Shown here: positions 1-8,133 of the stretch, piece by piece | Position numbering within the stretch: position 1 is the stretch's first letter | Layout: each line of letters opens with the position of its first letter | Assembly: GCA_004293485.1 (NCBI GenBank) | Contig: RDYW01000046.1 | Span: forward strand, 1-48,943 | DNA length: 48,943 nt | Reading direction: 5' to 3' | Origin: Sphingobacteriales bacterium | Lineage (GTDB): Bacteria; Bacteroidota; Bacteroidia; Sphingobacteriales; Sphingobacteriaceae | Program-made: the position numbers and the translations under genes | The notes under the pieces: generated by a model | What the model saw: the letters and a program-made list of their open reading frames with translations, nothing else | The model's database searches: none | What the model was told of the DNA's origin: nothing

Positions 1-95
1 AAATAACAGACCTGTAAGAAAATTTGGTTATCTAACTCCTAATGAAGTATTTTTACAGCTTAAGGTAAGTGTTGCACTTATCAGTTGAACACAGC
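1..95 (+). mobile_element. 3' end of an IS30-family insertion sequence
   Basis: These 95 bases are an exact reverse complement of positions 48846-48940 at the other end of the window. They hold the last codons of an IS30-type transposase and about 7 bases after the stop, which should include the outer terminal inverted repeat (ending near gttgaacacagc). Sequence identity with the far end stops after base 95, which fixes the element's edge to within a few bases. The rest of the element lies outside the window. Confidence 0.8.
2..88 (+). CDS. IS30-family transposase, C-terminal fragment
   Basis: An open frame entering from the left edge encodes 28 residues beginning NNRPVRKFGYLTPNEVF and ending in ALIS before a TGA stop. 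The NNRPRK-x-x-GY-x-TP-x-EVF pattern is the conserved C-terminus of IS30-family DDE transposases. The catalytic core is outside the window. The same fragment occurs on the minus strand at the right edge. Confidence 0.75.
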   Translation, partial: NNRPVRKFGYLTPNEVFLQLKVSVALIS

Positions 96-425
96 AAATT
101 ATAAAATTCGTTTTTGAGTTTTATCGGACAATAATGAAAACTATACAATAAACCAACCAATAAAACAAAAATTTTAAACTAATAATATTAAACTAAAATT
201 TACTTTAACCCTAAACAAAGGTGGTTAAGTATATGTAAATGCCTGTTAGTTTATTTTTAAATAAATTTATTATCTTGAAAATAAGATACTTAATAAATAT
301 AAGATATAAAAATCATTATAAAGTAATTTTTTATTTGTAGTTGTTATTTATAGTTGTAAATTTGATGTGTAACATATTTGTTACATTTTAAAAACCGATT
401 TATTAACTAAACAATTTAACAGGTT
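96..425. other. AT-rich intergenic region between the IS30 end and the first gene
   Basis: I see no coding region or RNA gene in these 330 very AT-rich bases. The right part carries a good Bacteroidota-type promoter (334-364) for the following gene. The left part may be leftover sequence disturbed by IS insertion. Confidence 0.5.
334..364 (+). promoter_or_regulatory. Bacteroidota-type promoter (-33 TTTG, -7 TAAATTTG)
   Basis: TTTG at 334-337 is followed after 19 bases by TAAATTTG at 357-364, a perfect match to the TAnnTTTG -7 element of the primary sigma factor in Bacteroidota. The spacing equals that seen at 6991-7021 before the tRNA genes. Transcription would start near 371, leaving a leader of about 55 bases before the ATG at 426. 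Confidence 0.55.
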
Positions 426-2501
426 ATGACAAGCACAATTAACTTAAAATCGAGTACGATTAAGTGTATGCTGTTGTTACTTATGCTTATAGGAATTTTT
501 AAAATTTCTGAAGCACAGGTTCCATACACTTTTGCGAGCCAAAGTGGCAGCTACGTACCATTATCAGGCGGTACTGTAGCACCACTATCGGCGGCCTTTA
601 TTTCTCAGAAAACATTGCTCGACGAATCGTTTAGCAATAATGTAGGAATAGGGTTTACGTTTCAGTACGATGGTAAAAACTACACTACCATTAGTTTAAA
701 CTCTAACGGTTTTGCTGCCTTAGGTGGCGCATTTTTGGCAAGCACCACAGATGACCCAAACTACGGCACTAACGAATTACGATCGGGCAGTGGAGAAAAA
801 GGTATTTTAAGACCAATATTGGCTCCTTTTTGGGATAATTTAGTTTTAAGCAACGCAAACGATATAAGCTACAAAATGGATGGAGTAGCACCAAGTAGAA
901 CGTTTACTGTTCAATGGCAAAATATGATTTGGGATAGCGGCTCGCCAGCAATATCGTTCCAACTAAAGCTGTACGAAACTAGCAACAGAATTGAGTTTTT
1001 GTATCAACCACAAGCTGGTGCTGGTGGAAGCAACCGTTCGGCCTCTATTGGGCTTACGGCCGATAATTTCCAAAAAAAATTATTAGAAGTCGACTCTTTA
1101 AGTTTTCTTTCCGTTTATTCGGGTTTAGGTAATGGTATTTCTAGTTCAAAAATAGAAGCCGATACTATTAAAACAAAACCATCAAGTAACAATGTATTTC
1201 GTTTTACACCAATTAGTTGCATACCACCATCGGGTATCCAATTAACTAGTTTTGGGAACAATACTGCAACCATAACTTGGACGGCATTACAAGGAGCAAC
1301 ACAGTACGAATATGCTATAAGCAATATTGATGTACAGCCTGTAAGTGGTACAAAAGGTAATGTTACAACAGCAAGCTTTACTGGCTTGGTAGATAATACC
1401 GAATATTACTTTTATATAAAAAGCGTTTGTGGTACGCATTGGAGGAAATATGTTTTTAAAACCTCGGTTACAGCCTCACTTCCTTACGAAGAAAGTTTTG
1501 AAAACACCACCGACCAATCGTTACCTTTTAATATGGTTTGGCAAAACAACAGCAACTCGTTTGCCGATGCCTATTGGCAAACTACTGATTTACTTCCTGC
1601 AGCTACAGGTGCAAAAGTTGTATTTAATGGCTCGCCTTTTGTAAACGCCAAAACTTGGTTATTTACCCCAACATTTAACTTAGTAAATGGGCAAGAGTAT
1701 CTTTTGTCATTTAAAGTGGCTACTACAGGTGGTACTAGTGGCTTAGAGGTAAAATATGGAAAACTGGGAGGCGAGCAGTCAATGATAAATATGCTTTATG
1801 ATGATGCGATGATAAGTAACACCGCCTTTACTACTAAAGAAATTAAGTTTAAGCCAACAAGTACCGGAGAATATATTATTGGTTTGGGTTATAAATCGGC
1901 TAAAAGCTCCGAATTACTATCTATTGACGATATAACCTTTAACACAACTGGCGATATAGTATTAGATGTAAACAACGATAAGTTTAAGGCTAAACTTGTA
2001 AGTAATCGTTTGGTAAAATTAGAATGGGAAAACATAACATCAATAAACCCCGAAAAGTTTATTATAGAACGTAGCGGAGAGGATAATATTTTTAAACCTA
2101 TTGGAGAAATGTGGAGCAGGTCTGGCTCTGCAAATGCCGAAAAATTCGAATATTTCGACAGAAACCCTTTAGATGGAGCTAATTTGTACAGAATAAGATC
2201 GGAGGATATGAATGGTGTAAGTAAGACATCTAAAATTCAGGTAGTGTACACCAAAGATTATTTGATAACTTCCTTATACCCTAACCCATCATCTAAAGAA
2301 GTATTCTTAAAAACCAGCAACACAGCAGGATTATCTATCAAAGTGTACAGTTTAAGTGGTGCCAATATTCCCATTACGTTTAGCATCTTGGGAAAAACAG
2401 AAATTAAGATAGTACCCTCAACACCTCTTATAGCTGGTGTTTACATGGTATCAGTTATATCTGCCACCGAAACTAGGGTATTAAAATGGTTAGTTAACTA
2501 A
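426..2501 (+). CDS. Secreted T9SS-sorted protein with fibronectin type III domain
   Basis: A 691-aa exported protein. Residues 1-30 form a signal peptide ending SEAQ. Residues about 31-260 form a beta-rich domain (GIGFTFQYDG, SLNSNGFAALG) common at the N-terminus of large Bacteroidota surface proteins. An FN3 domain follows (about 264-340, with ATITWTALQGATQYEYAI), then a cleaved-adhesin-like jelly-roll region starting near YEESFEN. The last ~75 residues (LYPNPSSKEVFLKTSN through ETRVLKWLVN) are a type A T9SS sorting domain, which is removed on export to the surface. No catalytic motif is visible, so an adhesin or structural role is likely. It lies 30 bases before the DUF1800 gene on the same strand and is probably co-transcribed with it. 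Confidence 0.8.
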   Translation: MTSTINLKSSTIKCMLLLLMLIGIFKISEAQVPYTFASQSGSYVPLSGGTVAPLSAAFISQKTLLDESFSNNVGIGFTFQYDGKNYTTISLNSNGFAALGGAFLASTTDDPNYGTNELRSGSGEKGILRPILAPFWDNLVLSNANDISYKMDGVAPSRTFTVQWQNMIWDSGSPAISFQLKLYETSNRIEFLYQPQAGAGGSNRSASIGLTADNFQKKLLEVDSLSFLSVYSGLGNGISSSKIEADTIKTKPSSNNVFRFTPISCIPPSGIQLTSFGNNTATITWTALQGATQYEYAISNIDVQPVSGTKGNVTTASFTGLVDNTEYYFYIKSVCGTHWRKYVFKTSVTASLPYEESFENTTDQSLPFNMVWQNNSNSFADAYWQTTDLLPAATGAKVVFNGSPFVNAKTWLFTPTFNLVNGQEYLLSFKVATTGGTSGLEVKYGKLGGEQSMINMLYDDAMISNTAFTTKEIKFKPTSTGEYIIGLGYKSAKSSELLSIDDITFNTTGDIVLDVNNDKFKAKLVSNRLVKLEWENITSINPEKFIIERSGEDNIFKPIGEMWSRSGSANAEKFEYFDRNPLDGANLYRIRSEDMNGVSKTSKIQVVYTKDYLITSLYPNPSSKEVFLKTSNTAGLSIKVYSLSGANIPITFSILGKTEIKIVPSTPLIAGVYMVSVISATETRVLKWLVN

Positions 2502-2531
2502 TTAAAATATTTATCAGCTAAAACTAAAGAT

Positions 2532-4514
2532 ATGATTATGAAAATTTTTAAAAAGCTATGTATAAGTACCTTGCTTAGCCTAGCACAAATACCATTAATG
2601 GGGCTTATGGTATCAACGGCTTTTGCCGAAAATAACCAAGTAACTATTTCATGCGTAAATACTACCATGTATGAAAGCTGGCTTACACCAAATACTGTTA
2701 TTGTAAGACGTACCGGTGGCTTAGGTGCAATTACCATACCCCTTACACTAACGGGCACAGCCACAACAGGGCTCGATTATATTTCTTCAGTAGGCTCAAG
2801 CATTACAATACCCATGGGTAGCCGAGAAGTGTGGATACAAATAATGCCTTTAAGCGATGCTATTACCGAAGGTGATGAAACGGTTACTATTACATTAGGT
2901 ACTGGTACAGGTTTTAATGTAACGCAAAACCAAGTACAACTTACGATTGTAGATAAAACGGTTATGAGCGACCAAGAAGCTGCCCGTTTTTTAATTCAAG
3001 CAGGCTTTGGGGCCGACCCAGATGAAATGGCAGATGTAAAAGCACTTGGGTTTAGTGGTTGGATAGATGCACAAATAGCAAGACCTAAAGGATATTTACA
3101 GCCTCATATATTAAAAATGATTAGTGAGAGTAAGCCAATATATTTTACTGCAACAAAGATAGCTTTATGGACTCAAGTAATGCGTCGCCGTTACCCCCAA
3201 GCAGGCGTTTCGATTGAAACAGATATTTTACGACAAAGAATTGCCTATTCATTGTTACAAATTTTTGTAATATCACAAAATGTGGATGCGCTTGAGCTAA
3301 ATTCTGAAGGTGTGAGTAACTACTACGATAAGTTAATGGATGGTGCATTTGGTAATTTTAGGCAATTACTTTACGATATTACCATACATCCTGTTATGGG
3401 AAATTATTTAAGTTCGGTAGGTAACAAAAAAGGAGATCCAGAAACTGGATCATTCCCCGATGAAAACTTTGCCCGCGAAATTATGCAATTGTTTACCATT
3501 GGCCTTTGGGAATTAAACAACGATGGCACTAGAAAATTACTTAACGGCCAACCTATCCCAAGTTATACCCAGGTAGATATACCTCAATTTGCAAAAGTGT
3601 TTACTGGCTTAACCTATTTTGGCCCCGATAATGGCGAAGAGTACAAGTTTAATATGGATGCTGAAGAACGATATCATGATACAAGCAGTAAGAAACTCTT
3701 AAATGGATACACTGTACCTGCAGGAGGTACAACTTTGGGTGATATTAATTTAGCTTTAGATAACTTATTTAACCACCCCAATGTAGGGCCATTTATTTCC
3801 AGATTACTTATCCAAAGGTTAGTAAAATCAAATCCTACACCTGCTTATATTGATAGGGTGGCCACGAAGTTTAACAACAACGGACAAGGGGTACGTGGCG
3901 ATATGGGAGCTGTAGTTAAAGCAATATTATTGGATGATGAGGCTAGAAATTTAGAAAAAGCACAAGGCCCCGCAGATGGTAAAATGCGTGAACCCTACCT
4001 TACTTTAATGAATATGGCTAAAACATTTAATGCTCAATCGCCAAGTGGCGATTATGAGGCTGCTACTTACATGTACGAGTTTTACTTACAAGAACCCTTT
4101 GAAGCACCAAGCGTTTTTAATTTTTATAAACCAAGTGATAGACCAGCTGGTGAAATTACAACAATGAATTTAGTAGCTCCAGAATTTAAAATATTAACCG
4201 CTGTAACTGCCCTAGAAGCACAAAACAACTTGCTTAACTCAGTAGATAACGAGATATCTAGGTGGGGAGCACCAGAGGGTTCGAAGATGAAACTAGATTT
4301 TTCGCAAGAAATACCATTGGCCAGTAACCCTGATGCTTTAATACGCCAATTAAGTACTCGTATGGTAGGTGCGCCCTTACAACCAAAAACTTTTCAAATT
4401 ATTAGAGAAGCAGTTTTAAAAATTACCACCTCAGAAAATAACTGGGAACTTAACCGAGTAAAAATGGCTGCTTATTTAATAGGAGCTAGTTCAGAATTTA
4501 ACATTTTAAAATAA
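2532..4514 (+). CDS. Calx-beta plus DUF1800 exported protein
   Basis: A 660-aa protein with an N-terminal signal peptide (about 1-32, ending AFAEN). A Calx-beta-like beta-sandwich follows (about 36-138; GLDYISSVGSSITIP, ITEGDETVTITL). The DUF1800 domain then runs to the C-terminus (DQEAARFLIQAGFGADPDEM, NFAREIMQLFTIGLWELN, EAPSVFNFYKP). The function of DUF1800 is not established. In many bacteria its gene is followed by a DUF1501 gene, as here after 6 bases. The start at 2532 has an in-frame ATG two codons later (2538), so the exact start is uncertain. The protein probably acts in the periplasm or at the surface with its DUF1501 partner. Confidence 0.85.
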   Translation: MIMKIFKKLCISTLLSLAQIPLMGLMVSTAFAENNQVTISCVNTTMYESWLTPNTVIVRRTGGLGAITIPLTLTGTATTGLDYISSVGSSITIPMGSREVWIQIMPLSDAITEGDETVTITLGTGTGFNVTQNQVQLTIVDKTVMSDQEAARFLIQAGFGADPDEMADVKALGFSGWIDAQIARPKGYLQPHILKMISESKPIYFTATKIALWTQVMRRRYPQAGVSIETDILRQRIAYSLLQIFVISQNVDALELNSEGVSNYYDKLMDGAFGNFRQLLYDITIHPVMGNYLSSVGNKKGDPETGSFPDENFAREIMQLFTIGLWELNNDGTRKLLNGQPIPSYTQVDIPQFAKVFTGLTYFGPDNGEEYKFNMDAEERYHDTSSKKLLNGYTVPAGGTTLGDINLALDNLFNHPNVGPFISRLLIQRLVKSNPTPAYIDRVATKFNNNGQGVRGDMGAVVKAILLDDEARNLEKAQGPADGKMREPYLTLMNMAKTFNAQSPSGDYEAATYMYEFYLQEPFEAPSVFNFYKPSDRPAGEITTMNLVAPEFKILTAVTALEAQNNLLNSVDNEISRWGAPEGSKMKLDFSQEIPLASNPDALIRQLSTRMVGAPLQPKTFQIIREAVLKITTSENNWELNRVKMAAYLIGASSEFNILK

Positions 4515-4520
4515 AAAATT

Positions 4521-5912
4521 ATGGCCTCAAATAATATTAACCGTCGTCAGTTTATGGGTCAGGCAAGCTGTGCTGCCGTAGGCTCAACCTCATTAATGAG
4601 TGTATTAACCAATTTAATGTTTACTAACGCTGCAGTTGCACAAAATGCATCATCGTTTAACGACTATAAAGCACTCGTATGTTTCTTTTTACCAGGCGGT
4701 AACGACTCTTATAATATGCTTGTACCTACCGGTGATGCTTACAACGAATATGCAACCGTTAGGCAAGATTTAGCTTTGCCTCAGGCATCCTTATTGCCCA
4801 TTAACCCGATTAATAATGTAGGTAAAAGTTTGGGTTTACACCCTGGTGCAAGTGGCTTAAAAGAACTATTTGACGATGGAAAACTTAGTTTTATATCCAA
4901 TATAGGAAGTTTGGTTCGCCCCACTACATTATCAGACTATCAAAATGGTAATTCGCTCCCTTACGGTTTATACTCCCATTCCGATCAGCAAGAACAATGG
5001 CAAACCTCCATCCCTAACTCTCGTAGTGGTATTGGGTGGGCTGGTAGGCTGGCCGACCAACTAGTAATGGCCAATAAAAACTCTCCAGTATCAATGAACA
5101 TTTCTATTTCGGGAAATAACGTTTTTCAGGTTGGAAATAGTGTGGTACCATACACCGTAAACTCAAATGGCGCTGTAGCACTTAATGGCTACGATGGTAA
5201 TGATGGATTTAACCCCATACGAAAAAAAGCCATCGACAGTATGTTAGCGCAAGAGTATGCCAACGTAATGGATAGAACTTATTCGAGAATGAAACGTAAC
5301 TCACTTGATGCCTATTCGATATTTTCGCAAGCTACCAGCTCACCTTTACCAGCCGACCAACTAGGAAACGGCGAACTGGGTAACTCGCTACGCCAAATAG
5401 CTAAAGTAATAGCTGGTAGAAACGTGTTAGGCGTAAAACGTCAAATATTTTACGTACAATGGGGAGGTTGGGATTTCCATGATGGCGTTATTGATAACAT
5501 GGCAGTAATGATACCCATTATAAGTAATGCTATGAAAGCTTTTTACGATTTATTAAAAGCCATGGGCGTAGAAAACAATGTAACCACTTTCTCGGCATCT
5601 GAGTTTGGCCGTAGTATAACCTCTAATGCCAAAGGATCCGACCATGCATGGGGAGGACACCAGTTTGTAATGGGTGGTGCCGTAAACGGAAAGCGTGTAT
5701 TTGGCAGTTACCCTGATATATATAAAGGAAACCCTTTAGATTCGGGAGATGGAAGAGGCTTAATGATACCCACCATTTCGGTAGATGAGCACTCGGCCGA
5801 ACTAGCCTTATGGATGGGTGCATCAAAATCAGATTTGCCCTTAATATTACCCAACATTGGTAACTTTTATAATACCACCAGCACATCTAACCCATTAGGG
5901 TTTATGTTGTAA
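4521..5912 (+). CDS. DUF1501 protein with Tat signal
   Basis: A 463-aa protein. The N-terminus carries a twin-arginine motif (N7-R8-R9-Q10-F11) before a hydrophobic stretch ending AVAQ, so it should be exported folded by Tat. The body matches the DUF1501 family, which has a sulfatase/alkaline-phosphatase-like fold: FFLPGGNDSYNMLVPT near residue 55, SASEFGRSITSN and DHAWGGHQFVMGGAV near the C-terminal third. The GGND and DHAWGG histidine/aspartate positions look like metal ligands, but this is inference. It is the last gene of the 426-5912 operon and is followed by a strong terminator. Confidence 0.85.
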   Translation: MASNNINRRQFMGQASCAAVGSTSLMSVLTNLMFTNAAVAQNASSFNDYKALVCFFLPGGNDSYNMLVPTGDAYNEYATVRQDLALPQASLLPINPINNVGKSLGLHPGASGLKELFDDGKLSFISNIGSLVRPTTLSDYQNGNSLPYGLYSHSDQQEQWQTSIPNSRSGIGWAGRLADQLVMANKNSPVSMNISISGNNVFQVGNSVVPYTVNSNGAVALNGYDGNDGFNPIRKKAIDSMLAQEYANVMDRTYSRMKRNSLDAYSIFSQATSSPLPADQLGNGELGNSLRQIAKVIAGRNVLGVKRQIFYVQWGGWDFHDGVIDNMAVMIPIISNAMKAFYDLLKAMGVENNVTTFSASEFGRSITSNAKGSDHAWGGHQFVMGGAVNGKRVFGSYPDIYKGNPLDSGDGRGLMIPTISVDEHSAELALWMGASKSDLPLILPNIGNFYNTTSTSNPLGFML

Positions 5913-5950
5913 ATAAAATAACTAAATAATTTTTTAGTTTATATTTTTAA

Positions 5951-5992
5951 AAAATACTAAACGCTTGTAAAATAGCGTTTAGTATTTTTTTT
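5951..5992. terminator. Bidirectional rho-independent terminator
   Basis: A perfect 15-bp stem (5951-5965 with 5974-5988) surrounds an 8-base loop and is followed by a run of T. On the minus strand the hairpin is also followed by T6, so it can end both the DUF1501 operon and era, which converge on it. Confidence 0.85.
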
Positions 5993-6090
5993 ATCTGCTG
6001 GTTTTGATAGCTAAATGCAACATAGTTAAATTATTGATTTTACATAAAATAGTTGGCTTTGGGTATTTAAAAACGTTAATCTATGTTTTA

Positions 6091-6969
6091 CTATTCCTCG
6101 TAACCAAAACTTTTTAAATAATTGCTTTTGTGACGCCAATCGGGCAGTACCTTTACAAACATTTCTAAAAATACCTTTTTTTGCAAAAATTCTTCCATAT
6201 CATGCCTCGCATACATGCCTACTTTTTTTAACATAGCACCGCCTGCACCTATCAAAATATTTTTTTGAGATTCGCGTTCTACCACAATTTCGGCACTAAT
6301 TTTTATAATTTCGGTAGATTCTTTAAACGAAGTTATAAGCACTTCGGAACTGTAAGGAATTTCTTTTTTATAAAACTTAAAAATTTTCTCGCGTATCATT
6401 TCTGAAACAAAAAAGCGTTCGGACCGGTTAGTTAGCTCGTCTTTTTCGTAATAAGGTGGGTGTATGGGTAAGTTTTGAGTAATAAAGTTTTTAACGGTTT
6501 CAATGTTGTAGGTGTGCAAAGCGGCAATGCCTACTATGCCATGTGGGTTTATTTTATGTTTCCAATAAGTAATTTTTTCGTTGATTTTTTCGTTGGTAGA
6601 TTGGTCTATTTTATTGATAACTACCAATAGTTTAGCTTCCGATTTTTTAAGTTTTTCTATCACATCTTCTTCTTCTTGCAGTTCGTTAATATCGGTTACA
6701 AAAATCAAAATATCGGCATCAATAAGCGATTCGTCTACCGAATGCATCATGTTTTCTTGTAATCGGTAGGCGGGTTTTATTACACCAGGTGTATCCGAAA
6801 ACACAATTTGGTACTCGGGTTGGTTTACAATACCTATAATGCGGTGGCGTGTAGTTTGGGCTTTAGGGGTTATTATAGCCATTTTTTCGCCCACTAGGGC
6901 ATTCATAAGGGTTGATTTTCCGGCATTTGGTTTGCCAATAATACTTACAAAACCAGCTTTGTGTTCCAT
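6091..6969 (-). CDS. era: GTPase Era
   Basis: A 292-aa GTPase that binds the 3' end of 16S rRNA and assists 30S assembly. The G1 loop GKPNAGKST is at 12-20, G3 DTPG at 59-62 and G4 NKID at 119-122. The C-terminal third (about 200-290) is the RNA-binding KH domain, with GAGGAMLKKVG as its GxxG loop region. The length is normal for Era (~290-300 aa). It is a single gene convergent with the DUF1501 operon and divergent from the tRNA genes. Confidence 0.97.
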   Translation of the reverse strand: MEHKAGFVSIIGKPNAGKSTLMNALVGEKMAIITPKAQTTRHRIIGIVNQPEYQIVFSDTPGVIKPAYRLQENMMHSVDESLIDADILIFVTDINELQEEEDVIEKLKKSEAKLLVVINKIDQSTNEKINEKITYWKHKINPHGIVGIAALHTYNIETVKNFITQNLPIHPPYYEKDELTNRSERFFVSEMIREKIFKFYKKEIPYSSEVLITSFKESTEIIKISAEIVVERESQKNILIGAGGAMLKKVGMYARHDMEEFLQKKVFLEMFVKVLPDWRHKSNYLKSFGYEE

Positions 6970-6990
6970 TTAAATTTTTTTTAAAAAATA

Positions 6991-7021
6991 TTTGATTACA
7001 AAGAAACGAATTATATCTTTG
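6991..7021 (+). promoter_or_regulatory. Promoter of the tRNA-fMet/tRNA-Glu unit
   Basis: TTTG at 6991-6994 and TATCTTTG at 7014-7021 are 19 bases apart, matching the Bacteroidota -33/-7 consensus (TTTG, TAnnTTTG). Transcription would start near 7028, about 55 bases before the first tRNA. Confidence 0.65.
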
Positions 7022-7081
7022 CAGTCCAATTTAAGGAAACAATTTAAATTTGTTGAGTTAAATTTTGAAACAAAAATATAG

Positions 7082-7154
<73 letters not shown>

Positions 7155-7194
7155 CCTACGAAAGTTGAAACGACACTTTCTAATTTAACAAAAT

Positions 7195-7266
7195 GGCCCG
7201 TTCGTCTAGGGGTTAGGACGTTAGATTTTCATTCTAGAAACAGGGGTTCGATTCCCCTACGGGCTA
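7195..7266 (+). tRNA. tRNA-Glu (TTC)
   Basis: The acceptor is ggcccgt/acgggct (first pair G-T wobble). The anticodon loop is ttttcat, giving TTC. The T arm is aggggttcgattcccct. It lies 40 bases after tRNA-fMet, is co-transcribed with it, and is directly followed by a terminator. Confidence 0.93.
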
Positions 7267-7270
7267 CTAA

Positions 7271-7304
7271 AAAACCTTGCAACATCAATTGCAAGGTTTT
7301 TTTA
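7271..7304 (+). terminator. Rho-independent terminator of the tRNA unit
   Basis: A perfect 12-bp stem (aaaaccttgcaa, 7271-7282, with 7289-7300) and a 6-base loop are followed by a T-run, immediately after tRNA-Glu. Confidence 0.88.
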
Positions 7305-7395
7305 TTTATAGCCAACATGCTGCATTTTAGTTACTTAATTTGCTAATTATACTATTTTTTTGGATGATATTGTTAGTTTAATTACCTTATTTAGG

Positions 7396-7525
7396 TGCGT
7401 TAACGATTGCAACGGCATCCTTTTACTCTTTTAGCTGTTTGCCTACAGTGGTGGGCGGAGATTAAGGAATAGGCAAACAGCTAAAGGAGTAAAAGATATA
7501 GTGTAAAGCGTGTTAAAACGCCCAA
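7396..7525 (+). repeat. Dispersed structured repeat, copy 1 (130 bp)
   Basis: The left constant part (7396-7424, tgcgttaacgat..cggcatcctttt) and right constant part (aaaagatatag..agcgtgttaaaacgcccaa, to 7525) match the second copy at 21884-21963 on the opposite strand (26 of 29 and 29 of 35 bases). Between them lies a long hairpin: 25-base arms at 7420-7444 and 7471-7495 with one mismatch and a 26-base loop. The arm sequence is unrelated to that of copy 2. It encodes no protein. It may be a small non-autonomous element or an RNA structure. Confidence 0.7.
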
Positions 7526-7619
7526 GATATGGTTTGAATTATTGGTAAACTGTGTGCCTGATATTTTAAAATGATGTGGAGGGCTTTAAATTACTCTAAA
7601 AACTATGGATTTAAAAACC

Positions 7620-7627
7620 TATCTTTG
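7620..7627 (+). promoter_or_regulatory. -7 promoter element TATCTTTG
   Basis: A perfect TAnnTTTG match lies 51 bases before the J-domain gene. No convincing TTTG -33 partner is seen at the 19-base spacing used elsewhere in the window, so this is a weaker call. Confidence 0.4.
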
Positions 7628-7678
7628 CGCAAAAAAATTTAGCACAAAAAGATAATTAAAATATTATCAATCAATAAC

Positions 7679-8125
7679 ATGAAAAAAATTGTAGATTACA
7701 GAAAACTATTAGGTGTAGATAAATCGACCGAATTAAAAGAGTTAAAAACGATATACCGCAATTTGATGAAAGATTGGCACCCTGATAAGTTTCAAGAAAG
7801 TGCCGAAAGCCAATTGCATGCCGAAGAAAAAAGTAAATCTATTATTGAAGCGTATCATTTTTTAGTAAGCATAGCCCCCGAAACGCTAGAAGCCACCAAA
7901 GCCGAGTTTATGGTTACTACTACAACTTATAATATTGCCGATTATGAATATAAAAGCCAAATACTAAAAGTTACTTTTTTAGATGGAAATGTGTATGAGT
8001 TTTTTGATGTGCCTAAAAATATATATGTAAAACTAGTAAATGCCGAATCGCCTGCCCGCTATGCCCGTAGGCATATTTATAATTCTTTTGTTTACAGAAG
8101 TGTAAACAAATTAGCTACAGCCTAA
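7679..8125 (+). CDS. J-domain protein fused to KTSC domain
   Basis: A 148-aa protein. Residues about 6-63 form a DnaJ J-domain with the essential HPD triad at 34-36 (DWHPDKFQ), which would stimulate an Hsp70 ATPase such as DnaK. Residues about 82-145 match the KTSC domain (VYEFFDVPKNIYVKLVNA, SPARYARRHIYNSF). KTSC is a small domain often linked to nucleic-acid or lysyl-tRNA synthetase contexts, and its role is unclear. There are no zinc-finger or C-terminal DnaJ domains, so this is not a general DnaJ. It lies 8 bases before the M16 peptidase gene, probably in one operon. Confidence 0.85.
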   Translation: MKKIVDYRKLLGVDKSTELKELKTIYRNLMKDWHPDKFQESAESQLHAEEKSKSIIEAYHFLVSIAPETLEATKAEFMVTTTTYNIADYEYKSQILKVTFLDGNVYEFFDVPKNIYVKLVNAESPARYARRHIYNSFVYRSVNKLATA

Positions 8126-8133
8126 GTTGCTTA

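Larger units (their letters stand above)
7305..7678. other. Intergenic region holding a dispersed structured repeat
   Basis: These 374 bases lie between the tRNA terminator and the J-domain gene. I see no reading frame with coding character. The centre is filled by the repeat at 7396-7525, and the right end has a -7 promoter element at 7620-7627. Confidence 0.6.
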
